Positions 16,360 through 24,324 of a stretch of 64,000 bases of DNA are shown here, piece by piece (within the stretch, counting starts at the first letter, position 1; each line of letters starts with the position of its first letter). The DNA lies in the NCBI RefSeq assembly GCF_002863005.1, contig NZ_PKDG01000018.1, positions 1 to 64,000 on the forward strand. The letters run 5' to 3'. The DNA comes from Pseudoxanthomonas sp. GTDB taxonomy: Bacteria > Pseudomonadota > Gammaproteobacteria > Xanthomonadales > Xanthomonadaceae. The position numbers were made by a program, and so were the translations under genes. The notes under the pieces are model-generated. The model was not told the origin of the DNA. It ran no database searches and saw only the letters and a list, made by a program, of their open reading frames with translations.

Positions 16360-17721
16360 ATGACCATCGAAACCACCAATCCCGCGACCGGCAAGGTCGA
16401 GTATCGCCACGAACTGATGACACCCGCGCAGGTCGACGCTGTACTGGCGGCGTCCGTGAAGGCATTTCCCGCGTGGTCCGCGCTGTCGTTGGCCGAACGC
16501 GGCAAGGTGTTGCGGGCGATAGGCGCCGAGTTGCGCCGGCGTCGCGAGGATATCCAGCGCACGATCACCGCCGAGATGGGCAAGTTGCGCAAGGAGGCCC
16601 TGGCCGAGGTGGACAAGTGCGCAGGCGCCTGCGACTACTACGCCGACCACGCCGCCGATTACCTGCAGGACCAGCCGGTCGCCACCGATGGCCAGCGCAG
16701 CTACGTGCGCTATGAGCCGATCGGCTGCGTGCTGGCCGTGATGCCGTGGAACTTCCCCCTCTGGCAGGTGTTCCGGTTCCTGGCGCCGGCCTTCATGGCG
16801 GGCAACGTCGCCGTGCTGAAGCATGCGAGCAACGTGCCGCGTTGCGCCGACGTGATCGGGGAGGTGGTGGCTGCGGCGGGTCTGCCGGAAGGTGTGTTCG
16901 GCGTGCTGCATATCGACAACGATCAGGCGGCCGAGGTCATCCGTGATGCACGGGTGGCGGCGGTGACCCTGACCGGCAGCGAACGTGCCGGCCGTTCCGT
17001 CGCCGCCAACGCCGGCAGCCAGCTCAAGAAGAGCGTCATGGAGCTGGGCGGCAGCGACGCCTTCATCGTGCTCGACGATGCCGACCTCGACAAGACCGTC
17101 GCCGGCGCCGTGGCATCGCGCTTCGGCAACGCCGGGCAGACCTGCATCGCTGCGAAGCGGTTCATCGTGCAGGACGCCATCGCCGATGCGTTCGTGAAGC
17201 GGTTCGTGGAAGCGGCGGCAAAGCTGCAGCTCGGCGATCCGCAGGACGAGGCGACCACGCTCGCTCCCATGGCGCGCCAGGACCTGCGCGACGAGCTGCA
17301 CAAGCAGGTGCAGTCCAGCGTTTCCAAAGGGGCCAAGGTGCTGCTGGGCGCGGAACCCGATGCGTCGCATGCCGGTTATCCGGCGTCGATCCTGGATGCG
17401 GTCGCGCCGGGCATGCCGGCCTATGACGAGGAACTGTTCGGCCCCGTCGCCAGCATCCTGCGGGTGAAGGACGATGCCGAGGCCGTGCGCGTGGCCAACG
17501 ACACCACGTTCGGACTGGGCGGCAGCGTGTGGACGAAGGACGTCGAGCGCGGCAACCGCATCGCGCGCGAGTTGCAGGTCGGTGCGGCCTTCGTCAACGC
17601 GATCGTGCGCAGCGACGTGCGCCTGCCGTTCGGCGGCACGAAGCGGTCCGGCTTCGGTCGCGAACTGGCCGAGCACGGCATCCACGAGTTCATGAACATC
17701 AAGTCGGTCTATATCGCCTGA
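16360..17721 (+). CDS. Succinate-semialdehyde dehydrogenase (Sad/YneI type)
   Basis: 453-residue aldehyde dehydrogenase. The catalytic Cys is in GNAGQTCIAAKR, the Glu in MELGGSDAF, and the MPWNFPLWQ cofactor loop is at about 126. Length and N-terminal pattern match the short Sad/YneI group that oxidises succinic semialdehyde from GABA. That fits its place at the end of the polyamine cluster: GABA from the pathway would be transaminated elsewhere and then oxidised here to succinate. The exact substrate is inferred from context and family. Confidence 0.85.
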   Translation: MTIETTNPATGKVEYRHELMTPAQVDAVLAASVKAFPAWSALSLAERGKVLRAIGAELRRRREDIQRTITAEMGKLRKEALAEVDKCAGACDYYADHAADYLQDQPVATDGQRSYVRYEPIGCVLAVMPWNFPLWQVFRFLAPAFMAGNVAVLKHASNVPRCADVIGEVVAAAGLPEGVFGVLHIDNDQAAEVIRDARVAAVTLTGSERAGRSVAANAGSQLKKSVMELGGSDAFIVLDDADLDKTVAGAVASRFGNAGQTCIAAKRFIVQDAIADAFVKRFVEAAAKLQLGDPQDEATTLAPMARQDLRDELHKQVQSSVSKGAKVLLGAEPDASHAGYPASILDAVAPGMPAYDEELFGPVASILRVKDDAEAVRVANDTTFGLGGSVWTKDVERGNRIARELQVGAAFVNAIVRSDVRLPFGGTKRSGFGRELAEHGIHEFMNIKSVYIA

Positions 17722-17731
17722 CCTGGGATGG

Positions 17732-17765
17732 CATCAAAGAGCCGGGCATGCTCGGCTCTTTGATG
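17732..17765 (+). terminator. Perfect 13-bp hairpin after the succinate-semialdehyde dehydrogenase gene
   Basis: CATCAAAGAGCCG (17732-17744) pairs with CGGCTCTTTGATG (17753-17765) over an 8-base loop. The paired AAA/TTT gives it little T-run of its own. It probably ends the polyamine operon transcript. Confidence 0.65.
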
Positions 17766-17898
17766 ATGGGCCAGACGGAAGGGCAGCGGAGCAGGCTCCG
17801 CCCTACGGTGTCCATGGGTGGAACGGATGGTTACGGCAGGCGCCGTTCCTAAGCCGACATGCCGGTGCCATCTTGTCGGCAGTTGAATTGGAGGCGCC

Positions 17899-18759
17899 AT
17901 GAGCACCCTGACCGATACCACGCCCGCCCGCGTGATCCGCACGATCCGCGGCCGCCCCACGTCCGATGGCGCTGGCGTCAAGCTGACGCGCGTGATCGGC
18001 GGGCCCGACCTGCCGGATCTCGACCCCTTCCTGTTGCTGGACGAGTTCGGCACCGACAAGGCCGAGGACTACCTTGCCGGCTTCCCGGAGCATCCGCACC
18101 GCGGCTTCGAGACCGTCACCTACATGCTCGACGGCCGCATGCGCCATCGCGACAACCACGGCAACGAAGGCCTGCTGACGCCCGGTGCCGTGCAGTGGAT
18201 GACGGCCGGTCGCGGCCTGGTGCATTCGGAGATGCCCGAGCAGGAATCCGGCCGCATGCGCGGCTTCCAGCTGTGGGTGAACCTGCCGGCGCACGAGAAG
18301 ATGACGGCGCCGAAGTACCAGGAGTTCGCGCCGGAGAAGATTCCGGTCGCGCATCCGGCCAACGGCATCGAGGTGAAGGTGATCGCCGGCAGTGTCGGCG
18401 ACACGCGGGGTCCGATCTCCCAGCCGGCCACCGACCCGGTGTACCTCGACATCGCACTGCAGCCGGGACGTGCCTGGGACTACAAGCTGCCCGTCGGCCA
18501 CAACGCGTTCGCCTACGTGTTCGAGGGCGCGGTGACGGTGGGCGAGGGCGAAGAAGCGCGTGCGCTGGACACCCATGAAATGGGGGTGCTGGGCGGTGGC
18601 GATACGCTGCAGGTGCGTGCGGGCAACCAGCCGGCGCGGTTGATCCTGGTGGCGGGGCGTCCGTTGCGCGAGCCGGTGATGCGCCACGGCCCGTTCGTCA
18701 TGAACACGCGGCAGGAACTGATGCAGGCGTTCGTGGATTTCCAGGAAGGCCGCTTCTGA
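17899..18759 (+). CDS. Pirin family protein (copy 1)
   Basis: 286-residue bicupin. The metal ligands of pirin are visible in HPHRGFE, RHRDNHG and HSEMP. Many bacterial pirins have quercetinase activity or bind a partner enzyme; the actual role is not clear from sequence. The ATG at 17899 has GGAGG before it. It is followed closely by a convergent gene. A second pirin (20383-21246) lies two genes away and is only distantly similar. Confidence 0.85.
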   Translation: MSTLTDTTPARVIRTIRGRPTSDGAGVKLTRVIGGPDLPDLDPFLLLDEFGTDKAEDYLAGFPEHPHRGFETVTYMLDGRMRHRDNHGNEGLLTPGAVQWMTAGRGLVHSEMPEQESGRMRGFQLWVNLPAHEKMTAPKYQEFAPEKIPVAHPANGIEVKVIAGSVGDTRGPISQPATDPVYLDIALQPGRAWDYKLPVGHNAFAYVFEGAVTVGEGEEARALDTHEMGVLGGGDTLQVRAGNQPARLILVAGRPLREPVMRHGPFVMNTRQELMQAFVDFQEGRF

Positions 18760-18798
18760 ACCCTGCAGGGGGCGGGACGACGGCCCGCCCCGCGACCA

Positions 18799-19260
18799 TC
18801 AGTTGCCGGCGGACAGCTGCGCGCTGGTGGCGCGCACGTCCAGTTGCTGCGCCAGCGAAATCAGGCTGCCGAGCTCTTCGGGCGAGTTGGCGTTGATCCA
18901 GACCTGCGCGTAGCGGTCGTTGTCCAGCTCGACGACGGTGATGCGGCGCGAGGCCATCGCGGGCGAGGTTTCCTGGCCGGCCAGATCGGGTCGGTACCAG
19001 AAGATCTCCTCGCCGGAGAACGCGCTTTCCTCCTCACGCAGTCGCCGTTCCAGGCGGATCCGCGGATCGCGCGAGGTGAGCATGACGTTCAGCACCTCGC
19101 GCCCGTCGGCGGCGACCGCCTTGCAGGCGATGAAGGTGGCATCCACGCGTTGTTGCCATTCCAGGCCCGCGTTCGCGGGCAGGGTGGGGCACGGCGGCGC
19201 TGTCTGCGCCCACGCAGCGGCGGAAAACAGGAAAAGGAAGGCAGCGATCATGGTCTTCAT
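18799..19260 (-). CDS. Exported protein of unknown function
   Basis: 153 residues. The first 18 form a classical signal peptide (MKTMIAAFLFLF, cleavage after AWA). The mature part has two cysteines (CPTL and IACKAV) that could form a disulphide. I do not recognise a domain. It begins at the ATG 19258-19260 with AGGGGA upstream, which suits the signal peptide. It is next to, and transcribed in the same direction as, aqpZ, but 245 bases separate them. Confidence 0.7.
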   Translation of the reverse strand: MKTMIAAFLFLFSAAAWAQTAPPCPTLPANAGLEWQQRVDATFIACKAVAADGREVLNVMLTSRDPRIRLERRLREEESAFSGEEIFWYRPDLAGQETSPAMASRRITVVELDNDRYAQVWINANSPEELGSLISLAQQLDVRATSAQLSAGN

Positions 19261-19469
19261 GCAAATCCCCTGGGGTGCGACACCCCGGACTACGGCGGTA
19301 CGAATGTCCGCGCACCGTGGCGGGCCGTCACGGCCCTCCGTCATCCCCTGGCATGCCACGTTGGCGGCTGCCGCTTTCCCCCGGCAGTCGACCCGACCAT
19401 AGCCCATGCTGCGTCGCAAAACAACGCGAGGGCGCGGGAACGGCGACCCCGGTCACCGCCATGCCGTCG

Positions 19470-19495
19470 CCGTGCCCGGCAGCTACCGGGCACGG
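19470..19495 (-). terminator. Hairpin downstream of aqpZ
   Basis: CCGTGCCCGG (19470-19479) pairs with CCGGGCACGG (19486-19495), loop of six. It lies 10 bases after the aqpZ stop. There is no clear T-run, so it may be a rho-assisted end. Confidence 0.5.
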
Positions 19496-19505
19496 CGCGC
19501 AAGAA

Positions 19506-20228
19506 TCAGTCGCGGTCGCGACCCAACCAACCGTAGAGCATTCCGCCGATCAGCCCGCCGAGGATCGGCGCCAGCCAGAACAGCCACAGCTGGCCCACGG
19601 CAGCCGGCCCTGCGAACAGCGCGACGGCGGTCGACCGCGCCGGATTCACCGAGGTATTGGTCACCGGAATGCTGATCAGGTGGATCAGGGTCAGGGCCAG
19701 GCCGATGGCGATCGGCGCGAAACCCACCGGCGCGCGGCCGTGGGTGGAACCCATGATGACGACCAGGAAGAACGCAGTCAGCACGACTTCCGTCAGGAAG
19801 CCGGCCGCTACCGAATACCCCCCGGGCGACATGGCGCCGTAGCCGTTGCTGGCGAAGGCGCCAGCCGCATTCGGATCCACTGCGAAAGCGGGGTTGCCCG
19901 AGGCGATCTGCCATAGGATGAAGCCCGCCGCGAGACCGCCCACCACCTGGGCGACGATGTAGGGCAGCAGGTCGCGCGCCGGGAAGCGTCCGCCGGCCCA
20001 GAGGCCGATACTGACCGCCGGATTGAAATGGCCACCCGAGATATGGCCGAACGCGTAGGCCCCGGTGAGGACCGTCAGGCCGAACGCGAGCGACACGCCC
20101 AGCAGTCCGATGCCCAGGGGATTGCCATCGCCGCCGAAGTTGGCCGCCAGCACTGCGCTGCCGCAGCCGCCCAACACAAGCCAGAACGTGCCCAGGAACT
20201 CTGCCGCGAGCCTCTTCGCCATACTCAT
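19506..20228 (-). CDS. aqpZ: Aquaporin Z
   Basis: 240-residue water channel with both NPA motifs (HFNPAV and SVNPARS) and the [10 protein letters not shown]-terminus of E. coli AqpZ; a Pro-rich loop and about 20 extra residues lie in the middle. Six transmembrane segments are expected. Start at 20228 is supported by AGGGGAG seven bases upstream; an ATG six bases further in is less likely. A strong nested palindrome lies 20 bases before the start. Confidence 0.95.
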   Translation of the reverse strand: MSMAKRLAAEFLGTFWLVLGGCGSAVLAANFGGDGNPLGIGLLGVSLAFGLTVLTGAYAFGHISGGHFNPAVSIGLWAGGRFPARDLLPYIVAQVVGGLAAGFILWQIASGNPAFAVDPNAAGAFASNGYGAMSPGGYSVAAGFLTEVVLTAFFLVVIMGSTHGRAPVGFAPIAIGLALTLIHLISIPVTNTSVNPARSTAVALFAGPAAVGQLWLFWLAPILGGLIGGMLYGWLGRDRD

Positions 20229-20247
20229 GTCAGCTCCCCTCACTGTG

Positions 20248-20283
20248 ATCGTGCGCCCCGTCACATGACGGTGCGCGCACGAT
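20248..20283. repeat. Nested palindrome upstream of aqpZ
   Basis: The outer arms ATCGTGCGC (20248-20256) and GCGCACGAT (20275-20283) enclose the inner arms CCGTCA (20258-20263) and TGACGG (20266-20271). The outer arms resemble the family C repeats (CGTGCGC/GCGCACG). It lies in the aqpZ leader, so it may be a regulatory stem or a stray repeat copy. The strand with transcription cannot be decided. Confidence 0.55.
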
Positions 20284-20382
20284 AGCGGAAGCCCCTCGCC
20301 GAACGTGTTTGCTTTGCGTTACGCCGCAGGCATTCAAAACTTCAATGAAGTTCGTGTCACATTCTGGCGGCGAGGCCGGCGA

Positions 20383-21246
20383 TCATCTTTCGGGCAGCGG
20401 GATGAATTCGGTTTCGCCGGGGACGTGGCCGAAGCGGCCTTCCAGCCAGTCCTGCTTGGCCTGTTCGATGCGCTCCCTGGAACTCGACACGAAGTTCCAC
20501 CACAGGTGGCGCGGTGCATCCAGCGGCTCGCCGCCCAGCAACATGGCCTTCACGGGTGTCCTGGCGCGCAGCACGGCCCGGCTGCCGCGATCGAACACCA
20601 CCAGGTGCTTCTCCGGGATGTCCGCACCGTCCACCTGCGCCTGGCCTTCGAGTACGTAGAGCGCGCGCTCCACATGCCCGCCGTCGATGTCCAGCTCGGC
20701 ATCCGGCTGCAGGTCCACGGCGACGTTGAAGGTACCGCTGAACACCTTCACCGGCGACTCTTCGCCATACGCGCGACCGGCGATGACGCGCAGCCGGGCA
20801 CCGCCTCGCTCGATCGACGGCAGGGTCGCCGCCGTATGGTGGTGGAATTCGGGTGCGACTTCTTCCGCCGACGTCGGCAGCGCCACCCAGGTCTGCATGC
20901 CGTGCACGTCATGGCGTCCGGCACGCACGTCTCCCGGCGTACGTTCAGAGTGGGCGATGCCGCGGCCGGCGGTCATCCAGTTGACGTCGCCGGGCGTGAT
21001 CACCTGCTCGGACCCCAGCGTGTCGCGGTGGTGGATCGCGCCGGACCAGAGGTAGGTCACCGTGGCCAGGCCGATGTGGGGGTGAGGCCTCACGTCGATG
21101 CCGCGGCCGGGCTCGAACACCGCCGGCCCCATGTGGTCGACGAAGACGAACGGGCCCACGCTGCGGGCCTGGAGGCTGGGCACGGCGCGCCGGACGTTGA
21201 AACCGTCGCCGAGGTCGTGCACGCGGGGCGCGATGATCGTGGTCAT
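20383..21246 (-). CDS. Pirin family protein (copy 2)
   Basis: 287-residue bicupin. The ligand segments read HPHIGL and HHRDTLG, and HSERTP lies further on. The ATG at 21246 has a clean GGAGGA site. It belongs to a different pirin branch from the copy at 17899-18759: the two share only the short conserved segments. Function is not defined by sequence. Confidence 0.85.
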   Translation of the reverse strand: MTTIIAPRVHDLGDGFNVRRAVPSLQARSVGPFVFVDHMGPAVFEPGRGIDVRPHPHIGLATVTYLWSGAIHHRDTLGSEQVITPGDVNWMTAGRGIAHSERTPGDVRAGRHDVHGMQTWVALPTSAEEVAPEFHHHTAATLPSIERGGARLRVIAGRAYGEESPVKVFSGTFNVAVDLQPDAELDIDGGHVERALYVLEGQAQVDGADIPEKHLVVFDRGSRAVLRARTPVKAMLLGGEPLDAPRHLWWNFVSSSRERIEQAKQDWLEGRFGHVPGETEFIPLPER

Positions 21247-21334
21247 GGGCAGGTCCTCCGGGAGAGGGACGAAGCATCGCACGGCGCCTCGGCCATGCCT
21301 GCAACAGCACGGAAACGGATCGTTGCGCGCCGGA

Positions 21335-22000
21335 TCAGCCGCGCCGCGACGCCAGCCGGTCCGCCAGCCGCGTCGGTTCCGGCAAGCGGTAGCCGCGGAG
21401 CGTACGCAGCACCCAGTCCAGCGCGCCCTGCATCGAGACGCGATGCCCCGGCGAGACGATCAGCGGGTTGCAGCGCGGCTTGCTGCGAAGGACCCAGCCG
21501 ATGTGGTCGCCGCGATGGAGCAGTGGCGTGCGTTCGCCGGCAAGGGCGCCCGGTGCTTCGTGTTGACCGCAGAGGACGTTCTTGGCGACGCCGACGGCAG
21601 GCAGGCCGGTGACCACGCCAAAATGCGCGGCGATGCCCAGGCGACGCGGATGCGCGATGCCCTGGCCATCGACGAAGGCGAGGTCCGGCACGTGCGGCAG
21701 CCGGCCAAGAGCCGCGACCAGCGCCGGCAGCTCGCGGAAACTCAGCAGGCCCGGCACGTAGGGCATCGACGTGGGAAGGCGGACCACCTCCATGGCGGTG
21801 GGCTGCAGCGTGCCGGCGTCCAGCAGCACGGCGGCGGCGCGGGTCGTGGCGCCGTCGTCCTCGAATCCGACATCGAAGCCGCCGAGCCACCGCGGGACCT
21901 CCGGCACGTCGTCGTGCAGCACGACATCCGCCGCCAGTTGCGCCTGCACACGCCGCGCATCCGCGACGCTGCCGTCCCAGTCGCCGAATACGGGGTTCAT
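21335..22000 (-). CDS. nfi: Endonuclease V (deoxyinosine 3' endonuclease)
   Basis: 221 residues, close to E. coli Nfi (223). It carries the metal and catalytic segments [35 protein letters not shown] and IVSPGHRVS. It cleaves DNA near deoxyinosine to start repair. Its ATG overlaps the stop of the upstream phosphatase gene by four bases, so the two are coupled. Confidence 0.93.
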   Translation of the reverse strand: MNPVFGDWDGSVADARRVQAQLAADVVLHDDVPEVPRWLGGFDVGFEDDGATTRAAAVLLDAGTLQPTAMEVVRLPTSMPYVPGLLSFRELPALVAALGRLPHVPDLAFVDGQGIAHPRRLGIAAHFGVVTGLPAVGVAKNVLCGQHEAPGALAGERTPLLHRGDHIGWVLRSKPRCNPLIVSPGHRVSMQGALDWVLRTLRGYRLPEPTRLADRLASRRG

Positions 22001-22542
22001 CGTGGCGGCGCGGTCCCGTAACGCTGCACGTCCAGGGTCGCGATGCCGTCGGCGCCGATGCGCACGATGGACACGCGGTCGTATTCGCCATCGTCCATCG
22101 GTGCGGTCGCACACGCGCAGAGCGCGGCGACCAGGTCCGGCACCGTGTTGCTGTGGCCGACCACGAGCACCGTGCCGGCACGGTGCGCCTGCCGCCACTG
22201 CCCGGCGATCTCTGTCGCCGGACCGCGCGCGTAATACGCCGCGACCGGCAGCCGGTGCGCCGTGGCGGTGGGCTGTGCCGTCTGCCGGGTGCGGCGGAAC
22301 TCGGTGGCGTACACGGCGACCAGCGGCTCGTCGCTCAGGCGACTGGCCAGTGCATCGGCACGGATCCGGCCGGCGGCGGAGAGGCTCGGGTCCTCGGGAT
22401 CGTCCGTCGCCTTCTCGGCATGTCGGACCACCACGAACGTCAGCGGTGCGGCCATGTCGCGGGGAGCGCGGGTCACGCAGCCGGCGGCCAACGACGCCAG
22501 CAGGACCAGGAGGGGAGTGCGTAACCGTTGCGGCAGGCGCAT
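21997..22542 (-). CDS. Histidine phosphatase lipoprotein (phosphoglycerate mutase fold)
   Basis: 181 residues. The VRHAEKA motif holds the phosphohistidine and VVGHSNT the second catalytic His. An N-terminal signal with cysteine at about residue 22 (SLAAGC) suggests a lipoprotein. Start is the ATG at 22542; a longer frame to 22692 lacks a sensible leader. The substrate is unknown. It overlaps the endonuclease V start by four bases. Confidence 0.8.
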   Translation of the reverse strand: MRLPQRLRTPLLVLLASLAAGCVTRAPRDMAAPLTFVVVRHAEKATDDPEDPSLSAAGRIRADALASRLSDEPLVAVYATEFRRTRQTAQPTATAHRLPVAAYYARGPATEIAGQWRQAHRAGTVLVVGHSNTVPDLVAALCACATAPMDDGEYDRVSIVRIGADGIATLDVQRYGTAPPR

Positions 22543-22657
22543 GGCGATCCTCGGTGAAGGCAGGTGGCGAGCGTGCAGCGGCGGATCGGCCGGCGCAAGC
22601 GGCGCCATCACGACGCTGCCGCTACGATAGGGCCGTGTCCGTGAAGAGGGGGAGACC

Positions 22658-24208
22658 ATGCGCAAGTGGCTGCGTCGGCTGGCCATCGCCATCGTCCTGC
22701 TGCTGGCGGCGTCCGCGGTGGCGCTGTACAGCTATGGGCGGTTCGCCGAAGGCGCGCGCGGGCCGGCATCGCACGCATTGCCGACGGCGGCCGATGCCAC
22801 TGCGCTCGACCGCGCGATCGCGCCGATGCTTCGCGCGCGTGGCCTCCAGAGCGGCATGGCGCTACTGTCGGACAACCTGGATGCCTTCACCGTGCGCGCG
22901 GCCACGGCACGTGCCGCCGGCCGCAGCCTGGACCTGCAGTACTACATCTGGAACCACGACTTCACCGGCAACCTGCTGGGGTACGAGGTGCTGCGCGCCG
23001 CCGACCGCGGCGTGCGCGTGCGCCTGTTGCTGGACGACATGACGGCGCACGGCAAGGACTCTCACCTGGCCGCATTGGACGCGCACGCGAACATCGAAGT
23101 GCGCCTGTTCAATCCCTCGCGCAGCCGTGCGGGCGTGCTGGGCCGTGCGACCGAGATGCTGCTGCGGCCGATGGCGATGAACCGCCGCATGCACAACAAG
23201 GCGTGGATCGCCGACGGCCGCGTTGCGGTGGTGGGCGGACGCAACGTGGGCGACGAGTACTTCGACGCGGCTGCGCAGACCAACTTCCTCGACCTCGATG
23301 CCGTCCTGCTGGGCCCGGCAGTGAAGCAGACCTCCGCCATCTTCGATGATTTCTGGAACAGCGCGTCGGTCATCCCGCTCTCCGCCCTTACCCGGGCCGA
23401 GGACGGCGCGCTGGATCGCCTGCGCGAGAACGGCGATGCCGGTTACCGGTCGCCACAGGCGACGGACTATGTCGCGCGACTGCGCAGCACGCCCGGCATG
23501 CGGGCGCTGGTGGGCGGCAACACGCTGCACTGGCTCGACCAGGTGGGCGTGTACTCGGATCCGGCGTCCAAGGGACAGGGCGAGGGGCAGGGGTCGTGGC
23601 TCGTGCACCGGCTGGGCCGGGCGATGAACGAAGCCCGGCGCGAACTGCGGGTGATCTCGCCCTATTTCGTGCCGGGCGAGGAAGGCACGCGCTGGCTGGT
23701 GGGCAAGCGCGCCGAGGGCGTGGACGTCAGCGTCCTGACCAACTCGCTGGCCGCGAACGACGTGATGGCGGTGCATGGCGGGTACGCGCCGTACCGTATT
23801 CCGCTGCTGGAAGGGGGCGTGACGCTGTTCGAACTGATGCCGCACGGCCACCAGGACAGCAGCCTGTTCGGCTCCAGCGGCGCCAGCCTGCACACCAAGG
23901 CGTTCGCGGTGGACGGGGAGGGAGGATTCATCGGTTCGTTCAACCTCGATCCGCGCTCGGTGAACCTCAACACCGAGATGGGCGTGCTGTTCCGCGACCG
24001 CAACGCGGCCACCGCGCTCGTGCGCAGCTATGAGACGAAGATCGCCCCCGACATGAGTTATCGCGTGCAGGTGCACGACGGTGCACTGCGCTGGGAGGAC
24101 GCCTCTCAGCAGCCGCCGCGCATCTGGGACCGGGAGCCCGAGGCCAGCGTCTGGCGACGGTGGACCGCACACGCCATCGGCTGGCTGCCCGTCGAATCCC
24201 AGCTGTAG
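22658..24208 (+). CDS. Phospholipase D family protein (cardiolipin-synthase-like)
   Basis: 516 residues with an N-terminal membrane anchor (about 8-28) and two HKD motifs: HNKAWIADGR near residue 178 and HTKAFAVDGE near 411. This two-HKD architecture matches E. coli ClsC/YmdC and related phosphatidyl transferases. GGGGAGA precedes the ATG. The gene's stop codon TAG is provided by the first bases of a family C repeat. It is convergent with mfd. Confidence 0.85.
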   Translation: MRKWLRRLAIAIVLLLAASAVALYSYGRFAEGARGPASHALPTAADATALDRAIAPMLRARGLQSGMALLSDNLDAFTVRAATARAAGRSLDLQYYIWNHDFTGNLLGYEVLRAADRGVRVRLLLDDMTAHGKDSHLAALDAHANIEVRLFNPSRSRAGVLGRATEMLLRPMAMNRRMHNKAWIADGRVAVVGGRNVGDEYFDAAAQTNFLDLDAVLLGPAVKQTSAIFDDFWNSASVIPLSALTRAEDGALDRLRENGDAGYRSPQATDYVARLRSTPGMRALVGGNTLHWLDQVGVYSDPASKGQGEGQGSWLVHRLGRAMNEARRELRVISPYFVPGEEGTRWLVGKRAEGVDVSVLTNSLAANDVMAVHGGYAPYRIPLLEGGVTLFELMPHGHQDSSLFGSSGASLHTKAFAVDGEGGFIGSFNLDPRSVNLNTEMGVLFRDRNAATALVRSYETKIAPDMSYRVQVHDGALRWEDASQQPPRIWDREPEASVWRRWTAHAIGWLPVESQL

Positions 24209-24318
24209 CGTGCGCCGCGCGCACGACCGCCTGATGCCGGATCCCGTGTCGTGCGCCACGCGCACGGCGGCCCACGGAACTCCCTGAGCCGAACCGCGCA
24301 TCGTGCGCGTGGCGCACG
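24207..24318. repeat. Three copies of the family C palindrome
   Basis: CGTGCGC-N3-GCGCACG hairpins are at 24207-24223, 24250-24266 and 24302-24318. The first is preceded by GTAG, as is the copy at 1821-1841. They fill the 116-base gap between the convergent phospholipase D and mfd genes. Five of the window's copies are in convergent gaps, which suggests a role as two-way transcript ends, not shown. Confidence 0.75.
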
Positions 24319-24324
24319 CGATGG

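Noticed and set aside
20243-20266. A CRP-type site (TGTGA...TCACA) upstream of aqpZ
   Set aside because: The half-sites are 12 bases apart rather than the needed 6; a nested palindrome explains the symmetry better.
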